A stretch of 64,000 nucleotides of DNA, taken from NCBI RefSeq assembly GCF_039794105.1, contig NZ_JBDIWA010000006.1:1-64000 (forward strand), given 5' to 3'. Both the position numbers and the translations under genes were made by a program. This document shows positions 5,679-13,860 of the stretch, one piece after another (the stretch's first letter is position 1; each line of letters begins with the position of its first letter). Origin of the DNA: Kuenenia sp039794105. Its GTDB lineage: Bacteria > Planctomycetota > Brocadiia > Brocadiales > Brocadiaceae. Below the pieces are notes generated by a model, which was not told the origin of the DNA, did no database searches, and saw only the letters and a program-made list of their open reading frames with translations.

Positions 5679-6161
5679 AGGATTCTCTCCTCTGCTGACA
5701 AAGTCGAAGATTAAATGATAGAAAAAGGGTTTTTCCTTAAGAGTGAGTGGTAGTTAAACAAAAAACGAAGAAAATTGCAATTATTTTTATTATTAAGGTT
5801 TAGGTTCCGCTCTAATAAAAATTTGTCAGATACTTCGCGAATTATTTTTACTCTCTGTTCGGGTGTTAACCTCTTTTTTTCATTAGAAATTTAGCACAAA
5901 AAAGAATCTGAGTATTTAGAAAAAGGGCCAATATTTAAACCTTTACATGATATTAATTTCTTTATGAAAGCAATAATAGACGGAGGCACCAGATGTTGGC
6001 CTAATGGAGCAGACATTACATTGCACCTGAAACAGTGTATGAAAAAGTTTTGCTGACAAATCGCTTAAGCTACCCCCTTAATTATTGGGTGTTCAGTATG
6101 AAAAAATAATATCATGGAGAAGCAGTTAAATTTAAGGGGTGAACGTTAGGTTTGTTTAAGT
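5679..6161. other. Gene-poor interval with two gene remnants
   Basis: The minus strand at about 5760-5883 holds a broken frame reading LTPEQRVKIIREVSDKFLLE, frameshifted near its start codon, of unknown family. The plus strand at 5896-6055 holds the DUF2442 remnant listed separately. No attI-like site could be recognised next to the integrase remnant. The remainder is AT-rich and shows nothing further. Confidence 0.45.
5896..6055 (+). pseudogene. DUF2442 gene remnant
   Basis: The plus strand reads ESEYLEKGPIFKPLHDINFF, then KAIIDGGTRCWPNGADI and, after a shift, IAPETVYEKVL. These pieces match the middle and end of DUF2442 proteins (Y-L-x-x-G-x-I-F-x-P-L and W-P-N-G-A-D-I-A-P-E-x-L-Y). The N-terminal third is absent and there is an insertion within ACATTGCACC, so this is a decayed copy. 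DUF2442 genes frequently occur beside DUF4160 genes in toxin-antitoxin-like pairs; no partner is visible. Confidence 0.6.
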
Positions 6162-7049
6162 TTAAGCACGTGGATGAAATCTTTGGTGGATGGCTTTAAG
6201 GTGTTGTTTGTTCACATGGGTGTATATTTGCGTAGTAGAGATGCTTACATGGCCCAGCATTTCCTGGACAGCCCGTAAGTCTGCCCCGTTTTCCAGCAAA
6301 TGTGTTGCAAATGAATGCCTCAACTTGTGCGGAGAAATAGCTTCGGTAATTCCCGCTTTTAATGCACAGTTTTTTACAATAAGCCAGATGTTTTCTCTCC
6401 GTAATGGCCGTCCCGTCCTCGATAAGAATAAATAATGACTGTTCTGGCTGTCTTTGATTTGCGGCCTTACGGTCGTCAAATATTCCTGGATGGCGATGGA
6501 CGCCTTTTTTCCAAGAGGTACGATTCGTTCCTTGGAACCTTTGCCCTTGCATTTTATATATCCATATTCCAGGTTTATTCCGTTCAGCGATATTGTGGCT
6601 ACTTCAGATACCCTTGCACCGGTAGCGTAGAGTAGTTCTAGAATGGCCTTATTCCGGACGCCTAGTTTTGTTTTGACGTCCGCGGAGGAAAGGAGGTCTT
6701 CGATTTTGTGTATCGGCAATACATAAGGTAATTTTTTCCATAGTTTTGGACTGTCGAGGGATACAAGGGGATTTTTTTGCAGTTTTCCTTCGAGGATAAG
6801 AAATTTATAAAACATGCGAATTGAAACAATTGCACGGTTAACAGAGTTTACCGATTGTCCCCGTTGTTTTTCAGAAATAATGAAGCTTGTTATAACATTC
6901 GGACGGATAGTGTTGAAATCATGAATATTTTTACTTAATAAGAATTTTATGAAAAGCTGCAGGTCGCTTTGGTAGCCATGAATGGTGTTCATGGCTGAAC
7001 CACATTCAACAAGAAGATAGTTTATAAAGGAATCAATAAGTTCATCCAA
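6162..7049 (-). CDS. xerD: XerC/XerD-family tyrosine recombinase
   Basis: A complete 295-residue tyrosine recombinase of normal Xer length. The N-terminal core-binding domain covers residues 1-90. The catalytic domain shows Arg146 (GARVSE), Lys168-173 (KGKGSK), His241-x-x-Arg244 (HKLRHSFATHLL), His267 (LGH) and the nucleophile Tyr276 (IYTHV). Xer proteins resolve chromosome dimers at dif together with FtsK, which acts at the septum; XerD-like is the closest reading, but XerC and XerD cannot be told apart without a tree. It reads away from the UbiB gene on the same strand with a 41-base gap. Unlike the IntI fragment next to it, every catalytic residue is present. No dif-like 28-bp site was recognised. 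Confidence 0.9.
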   Translation of the reverse strand: MDELIDSFINYLLVECGSAMNTIHGYQSDLQLFIKFLLSKNIHDFNTIRPNVITSFIISEKQRGQSVNSVNRAIVSIRMFYKFLILEGKLQKNPLVSLDSPKLWKKLPYVLPIHKIEDLLSSADVKTKLGVRNKAILELLYATGARVSEVATISLNGINLEYGYIKCKGKGSKERIVPLGKKASIAIQEYLTTVRPQIKDSQNSHYLFLSRTGRPLRRENIWLIVKNCALKAGITEAISPHKLRHSFATHLLENGADLRAVQEMLGHVSISTTQIYTHVNKQHLKAIHQRFHPRA

Positions 7050-7090
7050 GGCAGTAAAAATCCTTCTGGAAAATACAGTATTTACAAAAT

Positions 7091-8779
7091 TTACAAACGG
7101 CCTGATCTAAGGATGCCTACCGCCAATCCCATTCCCATGATAGCCGCAAATACAAATCCTAGTATACCCAGTGCCGGAAAGCCATACACGAAAGGCCCTT
7201 TATTGGCCATGATAATGAGGGAAGAGCCTATAATAAGGGCGGAAATAACTAAACTGAATGAAACCCGGTTGCTTGATTTGTCCATTTCAGCGATAAATCT
7301 TGAAAGGCCTTGATGTTCAAATTCTATTTTTAATGTCCCCTTTTTAATCTTCCTTAAGATTTCAAAGGCGTCTTTTGGAATATACTTTAAAATTTCGATC
7401 AACTCATTGGAATACATCTCTATATCTTTAAATATGCGCCTTGGGTCATAGCGTTCATGCACAAGTTTTTCTACGAATGGTTTTGTATGAAGTATGGAGT
7501 TGAATTCAGGGTCTAATTGTCTGGCAACTCCGTCTATGGTGGCAAATGTTTTAAAGAGAAGATGAAACTGGGGGGGGATTTTTAGTTTGTGCCGTGTCAT
7601 TAAATCGAGAGCCTGGTGTAACATTGCAGGGACTTCTATTTGTTTTAACGGGATATCGTAATGGCGTTCTAAAAATTCGTTGATATCATTTTTTAGATCG
7701 CGGGTGGGATTTTCTTCATCAATTGCCCCTAACAGTTCTAAAGCCTTGATAATGCCGGGTATATTTTTTTTAGATACTGCTATGAGCAGAATAATGATTG
7801 CATTGCGGGCATCTTCATCAAGCCTGCCCACAATCCCGAAATCGATAAAGGCGGAAACATTATTGGGGAGAACAAAAATATTGCCAGGATGGGGGTCTGC
7901 ATGAAAGAAACCGTCAATGAATATTTGCTGAAGCACGGCATTTGCCCCATTTACCGCAACGGCTTTTTTTTCTTCAATAGTGTGCGGCTGAAGCAGGTAT
8001 TCATTCAGCCGTATCCCCTGTATTTCTTCAGTAGTCATCACCATTGGCTTTGTGTAATCCCAATATACTTTCGGGATATGCACGGTTTTATTGTCCTTAA
8101 AATTCTTCCGGAATTTATCCATATTGTGCGCTTCGTATGTAAAATCTATTTCTTTTCTGATAACCTTTGAAAATTCCTCGACAATGGTGATTGGGTTTAG
8201 AACCCTTATATCTTGCATATACCGGTCTGCGAGCTGGGCAAACGTGTTAAGGATATCCATATCTGTGGTAATTATTTTGTTGAGGTTTGGCCTTTGTACT
8301 TTTATTACCACATTTTCACCTGTGTGAAGCCGCGCTTTATGTGCCTGTCCCAAAGATGCAGCAGCGAATGGCACGGGGTCAAATGAAGAAAATAACTCTT
8401 CGGGGAATTTCCCAAAAGAGTCTTTTATCTGTTTTTTGACGTCTTCATAAGGAAATGGCGGTACCCGGTCCTGCAATTTGCTCAGTTCTTCGCAAAGATC
8501 CAAGGGGATTAAATCCGGCCTGACACTTAAGATTTGTCCAAATTTTATAAAAGTAGGGCCAAGTTCTTCCAGCACCTTTCTAAGGCGAACAGCGCGGGGT
8601 TCCTGTGTTTCCGCAAAATATCTGAAAAAACGGTTTTTGATAACGCCCTTGCCGAAGGCATAGTTTTCCAGATGGAGCCGTTGAATAACAAAGCCGAACC
8701 CGTGCTTGCCCAGAATCCTCATGATTTTGTTCAGGCGGTGAATATCTCTGATTTTTTGACGAATTTTTCTGATTGGCAT
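7091..8779 (-). CDS. ubiB: UbiB/ABC1/ADCK-family atypical kinase
   Basis: A 562-residue UbiB-family protein. It has the KxGQ helix (KFGQ, 79-82, followed by SVRPDLIP), the alanine-rich nucleotide loop AAASLGQ (139-145), the ion-pair Lys160 (VIKVQRP), the catalytic segment HADPHPGN (293-300) and the metal-binding DFG (313-315). Two hydrophobic segments at about 509-528 and 533-556 anchor it in the membrane. UbiB ATPases assist ubiquinone or other isoprenoid-quinone synthesis by extracting lipid intermediates; in a menaquinone-using anaerobe the substrate may differ. The phasin-like gene upstream on the same strand is a frequent neighbour of ubiB. Only function at the family level is supported. 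Confidence 0.9.
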   Translation of the reverse strand: MPIRKIRQKIRDIHRLNKIMRILGKHGFGFVIQRLHLENYAFGKGVIKNRFFRYFAETQEPRAVRLRKVLEELGPTFIKFGQILSVRPDLIPLDLCEELSKLQDRVPPFPYEDVKKQIKDSFGKFPEELFSSFDPVPFAAASLGQAHKARLHTGENVVIKVQRPNLNKIITTDMDILNTFAQLADRYMQDIRVLNPITIVEEFSKVIRKEIDFTYEAHNMDKFRKNFKDNKTVHIPKVYWDYTKPMVMTTEEIQGIRLNEYLLQPHTIEEKKAVAVNGANAVLQQIFIDGFFHADPHPGNIFVLPNNVSAFIDFGIVGRLDEDARNAIIILLIAVSKKNIPGIIKALELLGAIDEENPTRDLKNDINEFLERHYDIPLKQIEVPAMLHQALDLMTRHKLKIPPQFHLLFKTFATIDGVARQLDPEFNSILHTKPFVEKLVHERYDPRRIFKDIEMYSNELIEILKYIPKDAFEILRKIKKGTLKIEFEHQGLSRFIAEMDKSSNRVSFSLVISALIIGSSLIIMANKGPFVYGFPALGILGFVFAAIMGMGLAVGILRSGRL

Positions 8780-9165
8780 GAAGTTATACTCAAAAGGTTG
8801 ACAGTTTGTGATTTTTCAAATTGAGACAAAGCAATTATTCCGTAATGGGTGGCACTGAAAAGCCTTGTTTGTCAGTGGTTTTGTAATATTTGCTCAATGC
8901 TTTGTAATTGCAAAAACAGGGGCGAAGCATTTGCTACAGATTGTCATAAATGCGTTCATAGCTAAACTGATAAATGCTTCGCCCCTGCCGTCGTTGCATA
9001 TCCACATTTCAAAATGGATGCTTCATAGACAACGGAGTGAGAGTTCAACACGGACAAACAGGGTTTGTCCGTGCCACCCTAGTCTACAGTCTGCAATTTG
9101 CAATTTGCCGACTGCCGATTGTAGACTGCCGACTGCTACTCATAGAATAGAAAATTCCAAGTCCC
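8780..9165. repeat. Repeat-filled interval: GGGGCGAAGCATTT hairpin, GGACAAAC hairpin, heptad array
   Basis: Three structures fill the gap. At 8917-8987 CAGGGGCGAAGCATTT is answered by its inverse (16-bp arms), the same core as the elements at 10197-10240, 43613-43685 and 53493-53564. At 9049-9073 CACGGACAAAC/GTTTGTCCGTG forms a perfect 11-bp hairpin with a 3-base loop. At 9081-9136 lies an eight-unit 7-bp tandem array. No gene is visible. Confidence 0.75.
9081..9136. repeat. Heptanucleotide tandem array (8 x 7 bp)
   Basis: Consecutive 7-bp units: AGTCTAC, AGTCTGC, AATTTGC, AATTTGC, CGACTGC, CGATTGT, AGACTGC, CGACTGC. The period is exact although the units vary. Comparable arrays with other unit sequences occur at 11055-11155, 13756-13804, 24478-24526 and 27388-27450. 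Confidence 0.8.
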
Positions 9166-9477
9166 TTACTTCTTTTCCTTGATTTCTAATTCTTTCAAAA
9201 TAGTTTCAAGTTTTTTTTGCATTTCCTGCAGTTCTTGCCGTGTCGGTATGTCAAGCTTGTGGAGTATTTTTTCTACCAATTCTTCCGTCCGCGTTTCAAT
9301 CTCTTCTTTGCTGGGAAGGATTTTCTTCAGTGTTTCTTTTACTTGCGCGAGGGTTTCATCCTTTTGGATTTCGCCTTTTCTCACCATTTCTTCTATGAGT
9401 TCGTTTGCATTTTCTTTTGTTACAAGCATTGCGCCAAAACCAAGGTTTACGGCTTTTTTCATAATTTCTGACAGCAT
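9166..9477 (-). CDS. Phasin-superfamily-like coiled-coil protein
   Basis: A 103-residue protein, almost wholly helical, with a short hydrophobic start (MLSEIMKKAVNLGFGAMLVTKE) and a long charged heptad region from residue 45 to the KELEIKEKK end. The build matches the small 'phasin superfamily' or PHA-granule-associated-like proteins commonly found beside ubiB genes. These coat granules or organise complexes in the best-known cases; here no PHA synthase gene is visible, so a structural or scaffold role is more likely. It precedes ubiB by about 390 bases on the same strand, separated by repeats. The start is ATG 9477 with GGGAAGGGAGATT just upstream. Confidence 0.6.
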   Translation of the reverse strand: MLSEIMKKAVNLGFGAMLVTKENANELIEEMVRKGEIQKDETLAQVKETLKKILPSKEEIETRTEELVEKILHKLDIPTRQELQEMQKKLETILKELEIKEKK

Positions 9478-9499
9478 AGTAATCTCCCTTCCCTGTAAT

Positions 9500-10051
9500 T
9501 TATTCTAACAAAACGAGACCATATATATTCACTTCGTCGGTTTTACTCGTGAGTGTTTCTATTTTAAGATTAAGGTTTCTTACCGTCTGATATACATCAA
9601 TGCCGCATGCTTCCATTGACGGCCTGGCTTCCTCCGTGCGAATGCATGTTGAAACAGCATCGCATTGTTCGCATAATTGGCATGGGCCTGCTCCTAGTCC
9701 AAAAGCTTTGTAAAATCCCAGGGAGAAAGCCTTTTCTTCGATTTTTGTTATCATATATCTCATTTGCCAGCTTAGGTGGCCATGCAAGAGCAATGCATTG
9801 CTGTATTCTTTCAGAATCTCTTTCATTTCATCGTAAGCTGGGGAATGCGGGGGGCACGTTAGTTTTTTATTGTATTCGCTGCAGCCGTATTTACATTTTA
9901 ATTGTACCCATCGTGCAATGCTTATCACTTCGGGGTGTATAAAAAAGGCTTGTTCACAGCCGAGGGACAAGGCTTCTTTTATTAAAACATTGTGCCGTTC
10001 GTCACTATGTTGCCGGTGGGCAATGGCGGTAAATGTTGTGTTACTATGCAT
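9500..10051 (-). CDS. DUF2284 cysteine-rich metal-binding protein
   Basis: A 183-residue DUF2284 protein when started at ATG 10051, which has CAGGAGTTCCT upstream; the frame is open to 10105 but lacks a better start. Cysteines fall in two clusters: C53-x3-C57 with C66 (KCKYGC ... LTCPPHSP), and C124-x2-C127-x2-C130-x5-C136 (PCQLCEQCDAVSTC), with C149. The second cluster looks ferredoxin-like, and the family is predicted to bind an iron-sulfur cluster or other metal. No reaction is established. It lies 22 bases upstream of the phasin-like gene on the same strand, so the two may be co-transcribed. Common in anaerobes and methanogens. Confidence 0.8.
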   Translation of the reverse strand: MHSNTTFTAIAHRQHSDERHNVLIKEALSLGCEQAFFIHPEVISIARWVQLKCKYGCSEYNKKLTCPPHSPAYDEMKEILKEYSNALLLHGHLSWQMRYMITKIEEKAFSLGFYKAFGLGAGPCQLCEQCDAVSTCIRTEEARPSMEACGIDVYQTVRNLNLKIETLTSKTDEVNIYGLVLLE

Positions 10052-10172
10052 AGGAACTCCTGAAAAATAGTTCTTGCGAAGCGTGATGGTTGTTGTTATA
10101 TACAAACAACAAGACTGATTTTACTATAAACCGTCACTGTTTTGTAATCAAATATTTTTTCACTTAAAATAC

Positions 10173-10282
10173 GTAACACTTTAGTTTTTTGAAAAAGTAG
10201 GGGCGAAGCATTTGCCCGTTTGGATGTGAACGCATTTAGGACAATGCGATTGTTGGAATTTTTCAAAAAACTAAAGTGTTAC
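10173..10282. repeat. MITE-like element, family GTAACACTTTAG (copy 1)
   Basis: Perfect 24-bp terminal inverted repeats (beginning GTAACACTTTAGTTTTTTG, 10173-10196; inverse at 10259-10282) enclose a half copy of the GGGGCGAAGCATTTG core (10200-10214). A full-length relative lies at 53452-53588, and solo or partial ends occur at 11525-11550, 18470-18494, 33895-33910, 43437-43452 and 46393-46464. No coding potential; mobilisation in trans is inferred. Confidence 0.8.
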
Positions 10283-10345
10283 TAAAATACATGTCCATTC
10301 ATTTTTGCCGGCCGGAATAATTGAAAAGTTATCATATACAAAAAA

Positions 10346-11044
10346 ATGCAGGAAAAAAGTAAACGCCCTACAATAAAACAATTGCCTCTCAACGAACGCC
10401 CCCGTGAAAGGCTAATCCAGGGCAGTGAAGAACATTTAACCGATGCGGAGCTTTTAGGTATCATCATCCGCGATGGAACGCAGGAATATAGCGCCGTTGA
10501 TTTAGCGAAGAAACTACTTTCTGATTATGGTGATTTTCGGGCATTAAGTGCTATTTCAATAGGTGAACTATGCAAGGTGAAAGGCATAGGCCCTGCCCGT
10601 GCAGCGCAAATCAAGGCTTCGCTTGCCATTGCGAGACGATTTTCTACCATTCCGGTAAAAACGGCGCAACAATTTAAAAAAAGCAGCGATATTTTCCATC
10701 ATTTTCACGAGAGGTTGAGGGAAAAGAAGCAGGAATATTTTCTTATTACATTATTAGACAATAAAAACCGGATTATAAAAGAATTGACTATTTCCATTGG
10801 TAGTTTAACACTCAGTATTGTGCATCCGCGGGAGGTATTTAACCCTGCTATCAGAGAATCTGCCGCATCTGTAGTTTTTGTGCATAACCACCCTTCCGGC
10901 GACCCTGAACCAAGCAAGGAAGATATACAAATAACACAGAGGCTTCAGGAAGTGGGCAATATTGTAGGCATAAAAGTCCTGGATCATATTATTGTAGGGA
11001 ATGGATGTTATGTAAGTTTGAGGGATAAAGGGGTTGTGTCATAA
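10346..11044 (+). CDS. radC: RadC-family JAB/MPN-domain protein
   Basis: A 232-residue protein of standard RadC length. The N-terminus carries a UPF0758 helix-hairpin-helix segment (LCKVKGIGPARAAQIKA, about 76-92). The C-terminal JAB domain has the metal-binding set His180-x-His182 with Asp193 in HNHPSGDPEPSKED. Despite the name, a direct role in DNA repair is not established for the family; a metal-dependent isopeptidase-like activity is predicted from the fold. It is monocistronic here, preceded by a MITE and followed by a heptad array. ATG 10346 is the only sensible start; a weak GAAAAG-type ribosome site may lie further upstream. Confidence 0.9.
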   Translation: MQEKSKRPTIKQLPLNERPRERLIQGSEEHLTDAELLGIIIRDGTQEYSAVDLAKKLLSDYGDFRALSAISIGELCKVKGIGPARAAQIKASLAIARRFSTIPVKTAQQFKKSSDIFHHFHERLREKKQEYFLITLLDNKNRIIKELTISIGSLTLSIVHPREVFNPAIRESAASVVFVHNHPSGDPEPSKEDIQITQRLQEVGNIVGIKVLDHIIVGNGCYVSLRDKGVVS

Positions 11045-11054
11045 GACTTCTTTA

Positions 11055-11155
11055 GTCGGCAATCTACAATCTAAAATCGGCAGTCGGCAGTTGACGAGAG
11101 ACGAATGACGAGGGACGAGAGACGAATGACGAAAGACGAGAGACCAATGACCAAT
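11055..11155. repeat. Heptanucleotide tandem arrays (5 + 9 units)
   Basis: At 11055-11089 run five 7-bp units (GTCGGCA, ATCTACA, ATCTAAA, ATCGGCA, GTCGGCA). After a 3-base phase slip, 11093-11155 holds nine units: GACGAGA, GACGAAT, GACGAGG, GACGAGA, GACGAAT, GACGAAA, GACGAGA, GACCAAT, GACCAAT. Exact periodicity with drifting units. Confidence 0.85.
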
Positions 11156-11177
11156 TAGAGATGAGAAAGAAGAGGGA

Positions 11178-11417
11178 ATGATAGATATTGTTTTTTATAT
11201 AAGCTTATTTATAAATTTTTGTCTGATCTGCGAATACATGCGGTCGTCCTTAATTATCCAGGAATTGCAAAAAGAGCTGGAAAAAGAAAAGGAACTTGGA
11301 AAAATGCTTGAAAGAAAACTTGAAAAGGCGAGAGCAAGAGAATGCGAGCGGGAAAAAGAAAAAAAGGATGAAGATAGCATGTCGAAAATAAATATGAGAC
11401 CTGTGTTTAGAGATTAA
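11178..11417 (+). CDS. Small membrane-anchored coiled-coil protein
   Basis: A 79-residue frame with one hydrophobic segment at residues 1-20 (MIDIVFYISLFINFCLICEY), then a strongly charged helix (KELEKEKELGKMLERKLEKARARE) likely to form a coiled coil, and a basic end (NMRPVFRD). AAGAGGGAATG places a plausible ribosome site before the ATG. Topology would put the coiled coil in the cytoplasm. No family is recognised; the composition could also mislead, but the ordered hydrophobic-then-charged layout suggests a real gene. Confidence 0.5.
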   Translation: MIDIVFYISLFINFCLICEYMRSSLIIQELQKELEKEKELGKMLERKLEKARARECEREKEKKDEDSMSKINMRPVFRD

Positions 11418-11573
11418 GTAACAATTTTTGCCTGCTCGAAATACAGGTAGAATTACAACCCACTTAAAAGTTATTTCCTTGCACTTTCTGTCAAAATATT
11501 TAATTGTGAAATATGATAATTGGGTAACATTTTAGTTTTTTGAAAAACTAAACTAATTCGACAATTGTGAAAA

Positions 11574-12992
11574 ATGAATAATTACAGAAAAACAAAAATA
11601 GTATGCACCATTGGGCCGGCGAGTAATTCTTCGGCCATGATTGAACAGTTAATATGCGCCGGGATGAATGTGGCGCGTCTTAATTTTTCTCATGGCGAAC
11701 TGTCACAACACAAAGAGTGTATTGCCCATATTCGCGCCATTTCGGAAAAATTAATGCAACCCGTTGCCGTGCTCCAGGATTTGTCAGGGCCAAAGGTAAG
11801 AATTGGAATGCTTTCCGGCGACGCGGTTACCTTGAAGACAAACGATACCTTTACCCTTACCACCAGGAATATCGAAGGGAATGAGCGTGTTGTATCAATC
11901 AATTATTCAGATTTACCCATGAATGTATTTATAGGCGATACTCTTCTGTTAAGTGACGGCGAAATAGAAGTAGAAGTCATACAAAAGGATGATAGAAATG
12001 TTCATTGCAAGGTAATTGTGGGAGGGGTACTGACCTCCCGAAAGGGAATTAATATTCCTGCACGAAGTTTACCGATATCCCCATTAACGGAAAAGGACAA
12101 AAAGGACCTGGAATTTGGAATAGAGCAAGGGGTTGATTACGTAGCGATGTCTTTTGTAAAAACCGCTGAGGATATAATGGAATTGCGGGACCTTATGCAG
12201 AAGAAAGGCAAAACGATCCCAATTATCGCGAAAATTGAAAAGCACGAGGCTGTAGATAATATAGAAAAAATTGTGAATACCGCGGATGCAATTATGGTTG
12301 CACGGGGAGATCTTGGGGTTGAAATACCACTGGAGAGGGTCCCTTCCGTTCAGAAAATGATTATCCGGCTTGCAAACAGATACGGTAAACCGGTGATTAC
12401 CGCAACGCAAATGCTGGCTTCAATGGTAAATAACTATCGCCCCACACGGGCAGAGGTTACCGATGTCGCAAATGCGATTCTTGACGGAAGCGATGCGGTA
12501 ATGCTCTCAGAAGAGTCGGCAATAGGGCGCTATCCTGCCGATGCGGTGCTCATGCTAACGAAGATTGCGAAACAAATTGAGCCTGATTTAACGCAAAGCA
12601 ATACATTTGAAAAATTTCGCATACCGGAAAACCGTACCACTATTACTGACGCCATAAGCATAGCAACGTGTCAGGTTGCAAATGAATTAAACATGAATAC
12701 GATTATCACCTGTACCCAATCGGGAAGTACGGCTCGTTTTATTTCAAAGTATCGCCCGCGGCAGAAAATCCTTGCGGTAACTCCTTCGGTATGCACCTAC
12801 AGAAGGCTTGCATTGGTGTGGGGTGTTATACCGATTCTTACCGAATCAATGGAAAATACCGATGATATGATGAAAAAAGGAATAGAAGCGGCAAAACAAG
12901 CAGGATACATCGTCGAAAATGAAACCATTGCGATTACCGGAGGCGTACCGGTAGGGATGCCCGGATCAACGAATTTGTTGAGGGTGTATTAA
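11574..12992 (+). CDS. pyk: Pyruvate kinase
   Basis: A 472-residue pyruvate kinase, which makes pyruvate and ATP from phosphoenolpyruvate and ADP at the end of glycolysis. Seen: the KTKIVCTIGPASNS start, ARLNFSHG (the ADP and PEP-binding arginine/asparagine), the inserted B domain at about 70-165, the catalytic lysine and acidic metal ligands in PIIAKIEKHEAVDN and MVARGDLGVEIP, and ATQMLASM. The C-terminal domain (about 350-472) holds the allosteric site. The length fits single-domain bacterial enzymes without the extra phosphoenolpyruvate-binding tail. It overlaps nothing but ends one base before the start of the epimerase gene, so the two form an operon. Confidence 0.96.
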   Translation: MNNYRKTKIVCTIGPASNSSAMIEQLICAGMNVARLNFSHGELSQHKECIAHIRAISEKLMQPVAVLQDLSGPKVRIGMLSGDAVTLKTNDTFTLTTRNIEGNERVVSINYSDLPMNVFIGDTLLLSDGEIEVEVIQKDDRNVHCKVIVGGVLTSRKGINIPARSLPISPLTEKDKKDLEFGIEQGVDYVAMSFVKTAEDIMELRDLMQKKGKTIPIIAKIEKHEAVDNIEKIVNTADAIMVARGDLGVEIPLERVPSVQKMIIRLANRYGKPVITATQMLASMVNNYRPTRAEVTDVANAILDGSDAVMLSEESAIGRYPADAVLMLTKIAKQIEPDLTQSNTFEKFRIPENRTTITDAISIATCQVANELNMNTIITCTQSGSTARFISKYRPRQKILAVTPSVCTYRRLALVWGVIPILTESMENTDDMMKKGIEAAKQAGYIVENETIAITGGVPVGMPGSTNLLRVY

Positions 12993-12993
12993 G

Positions 12994-13683
12994 ATGAAGA
13001 AGTCGTTGACCCGTGAAGAAATGAGAGAACTTGACCGGAAAGCTATTGAGGAATATCAGATTCCCGGGATGCTCCTGATGGAAAATGCAGGCAGAAATGT
13101 GGCAGAGGAGGCGGTGAAAGAAACCGATGACCCGCAGAAGGAAAAAATAGCTATTGTATGCGGCAAGGGCAACAATGGGGGGGATGGTTTTGTTGCAGCA
13201 AGACACCTTTCTAATAAAGGCATTCCGGTTGAAGTATTTATTTTTGCAAAAACAACGGATATTCCAAAGGAAAGCGACGCCGGTATAAACCTGCGCATAC
13301 TTCTGAATATGAAGATACCGGTAAAAGAATATATTGATCTTCAGGCGGTAAATGATGCCATTGGTAATCTGAAACACTTTACAATGCTCATTGATGCGCT
13401 CTTTGGCACAGGATTGTCCGGAGAGGTGCGTGAACCATTTACAACATTGATTAGTGGGATAAATACACTGAAGAAAAAAATCATATCAGTGGATATACCC
13501 TCCGGATTAGATTGTGATACCGGCAATGTATTGGGGGCTGCAATAAAGGCGGGAAAAACGGTAACTTTTGCAGCAGGCAAAAAAGGATTTTATCTGGGAG
13601 AAGGGCCAAATCATACCGGAGAGGTTGTCGTTACCGATATAAGCATTCCCGGGGAATTGCTTAGGCAAATGTGTAAATCATGA
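12994..13683 (+). CDS. nnrE: NAD(P)H-hydrate epimerase (YjeF N-terminal domain)
   Basis: A 229-residue stand-alone YjeF_N domain. It converts the R form of damaged NAD(P)HX into the S form so that the ATP- or ADP-dependent dehydratase can repair it. Seen: the dinucleotide loop GKGNNGGDGFVAARHL near residue 55, the DALFGTGLSGEV segment near 134 and DIPSGLDCDTGN near 168 that forms the active site. In most bacteria this domain is fused to the dehydratase (YjeF C-terminal, carbohydrate-kinase-like); that domain is absent here and is not elsewhere in the window. The gene starts one base after the pyruvate kinase stop, so it is translationally linked to it. Confidence 0.92.
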   Translation: MKKSLTREEMRELDRKAIEEYQIPGMLLMENAGRNVAEEAVKETDDPQKEKIAIVCGKGNNGGDGFVAARHLSNKGIPVEVFIFAKTTDIPKESDAGINLRILLNMKIPVKEYIDLQAVNDAIGNLKHFTMLIDALFGTGLSGEVREPFTTLISGINTLKKKIISVDIPSGLDCDTGNVLGAAIKAGKTVTFAAGKKGFYLGEGPNHTGEVVVTDISIPGELLRQMCKS

Positions 13684-13860
13684 ATTAATAAAAAGGAAAC
13701 CACAGATTTCACAGACTTCGTCGTGAGCTCAGTCGAACGATTACACAGATTAAAAAAATCCCAAATCCCAAAATTCAAATCGTAAATCGTAATTCGTAAA
13801 TCTCCAACGTATCTGTTTAAACCGGCAGAGTAGCAGTCATATTTTTTTAAAGGATTTATC
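13684..13860. repeat. Intergenic repeats: shared GTGAGCTCAG word and heptad array
   Basis: CGTCGTGAGCTCAGTCGAACG (13723-13743; quoted 20-base core only partly palindromic) recurs at 56010-56031. A seven-unit array at 13756-13804 follows: AAATCCC, AAATCCC, AAAATTC, AAATCGT, AAATCGT, AATTCGT, AAATCTC. The topoisomerase gene starts 57 bases after it with AAAGGATTTATC as ribosome site. Confidence 0.7.

Noticed and set aside
9081..9136. CRISPR array
   Set aside because: Units are 7 bp with no spacers of constant length; no cas genes are present.
11093..11155. CRISPR or coding repeat
   Set aside because: Nine contiguous 7-bp units with no spacers and no open frame across them.
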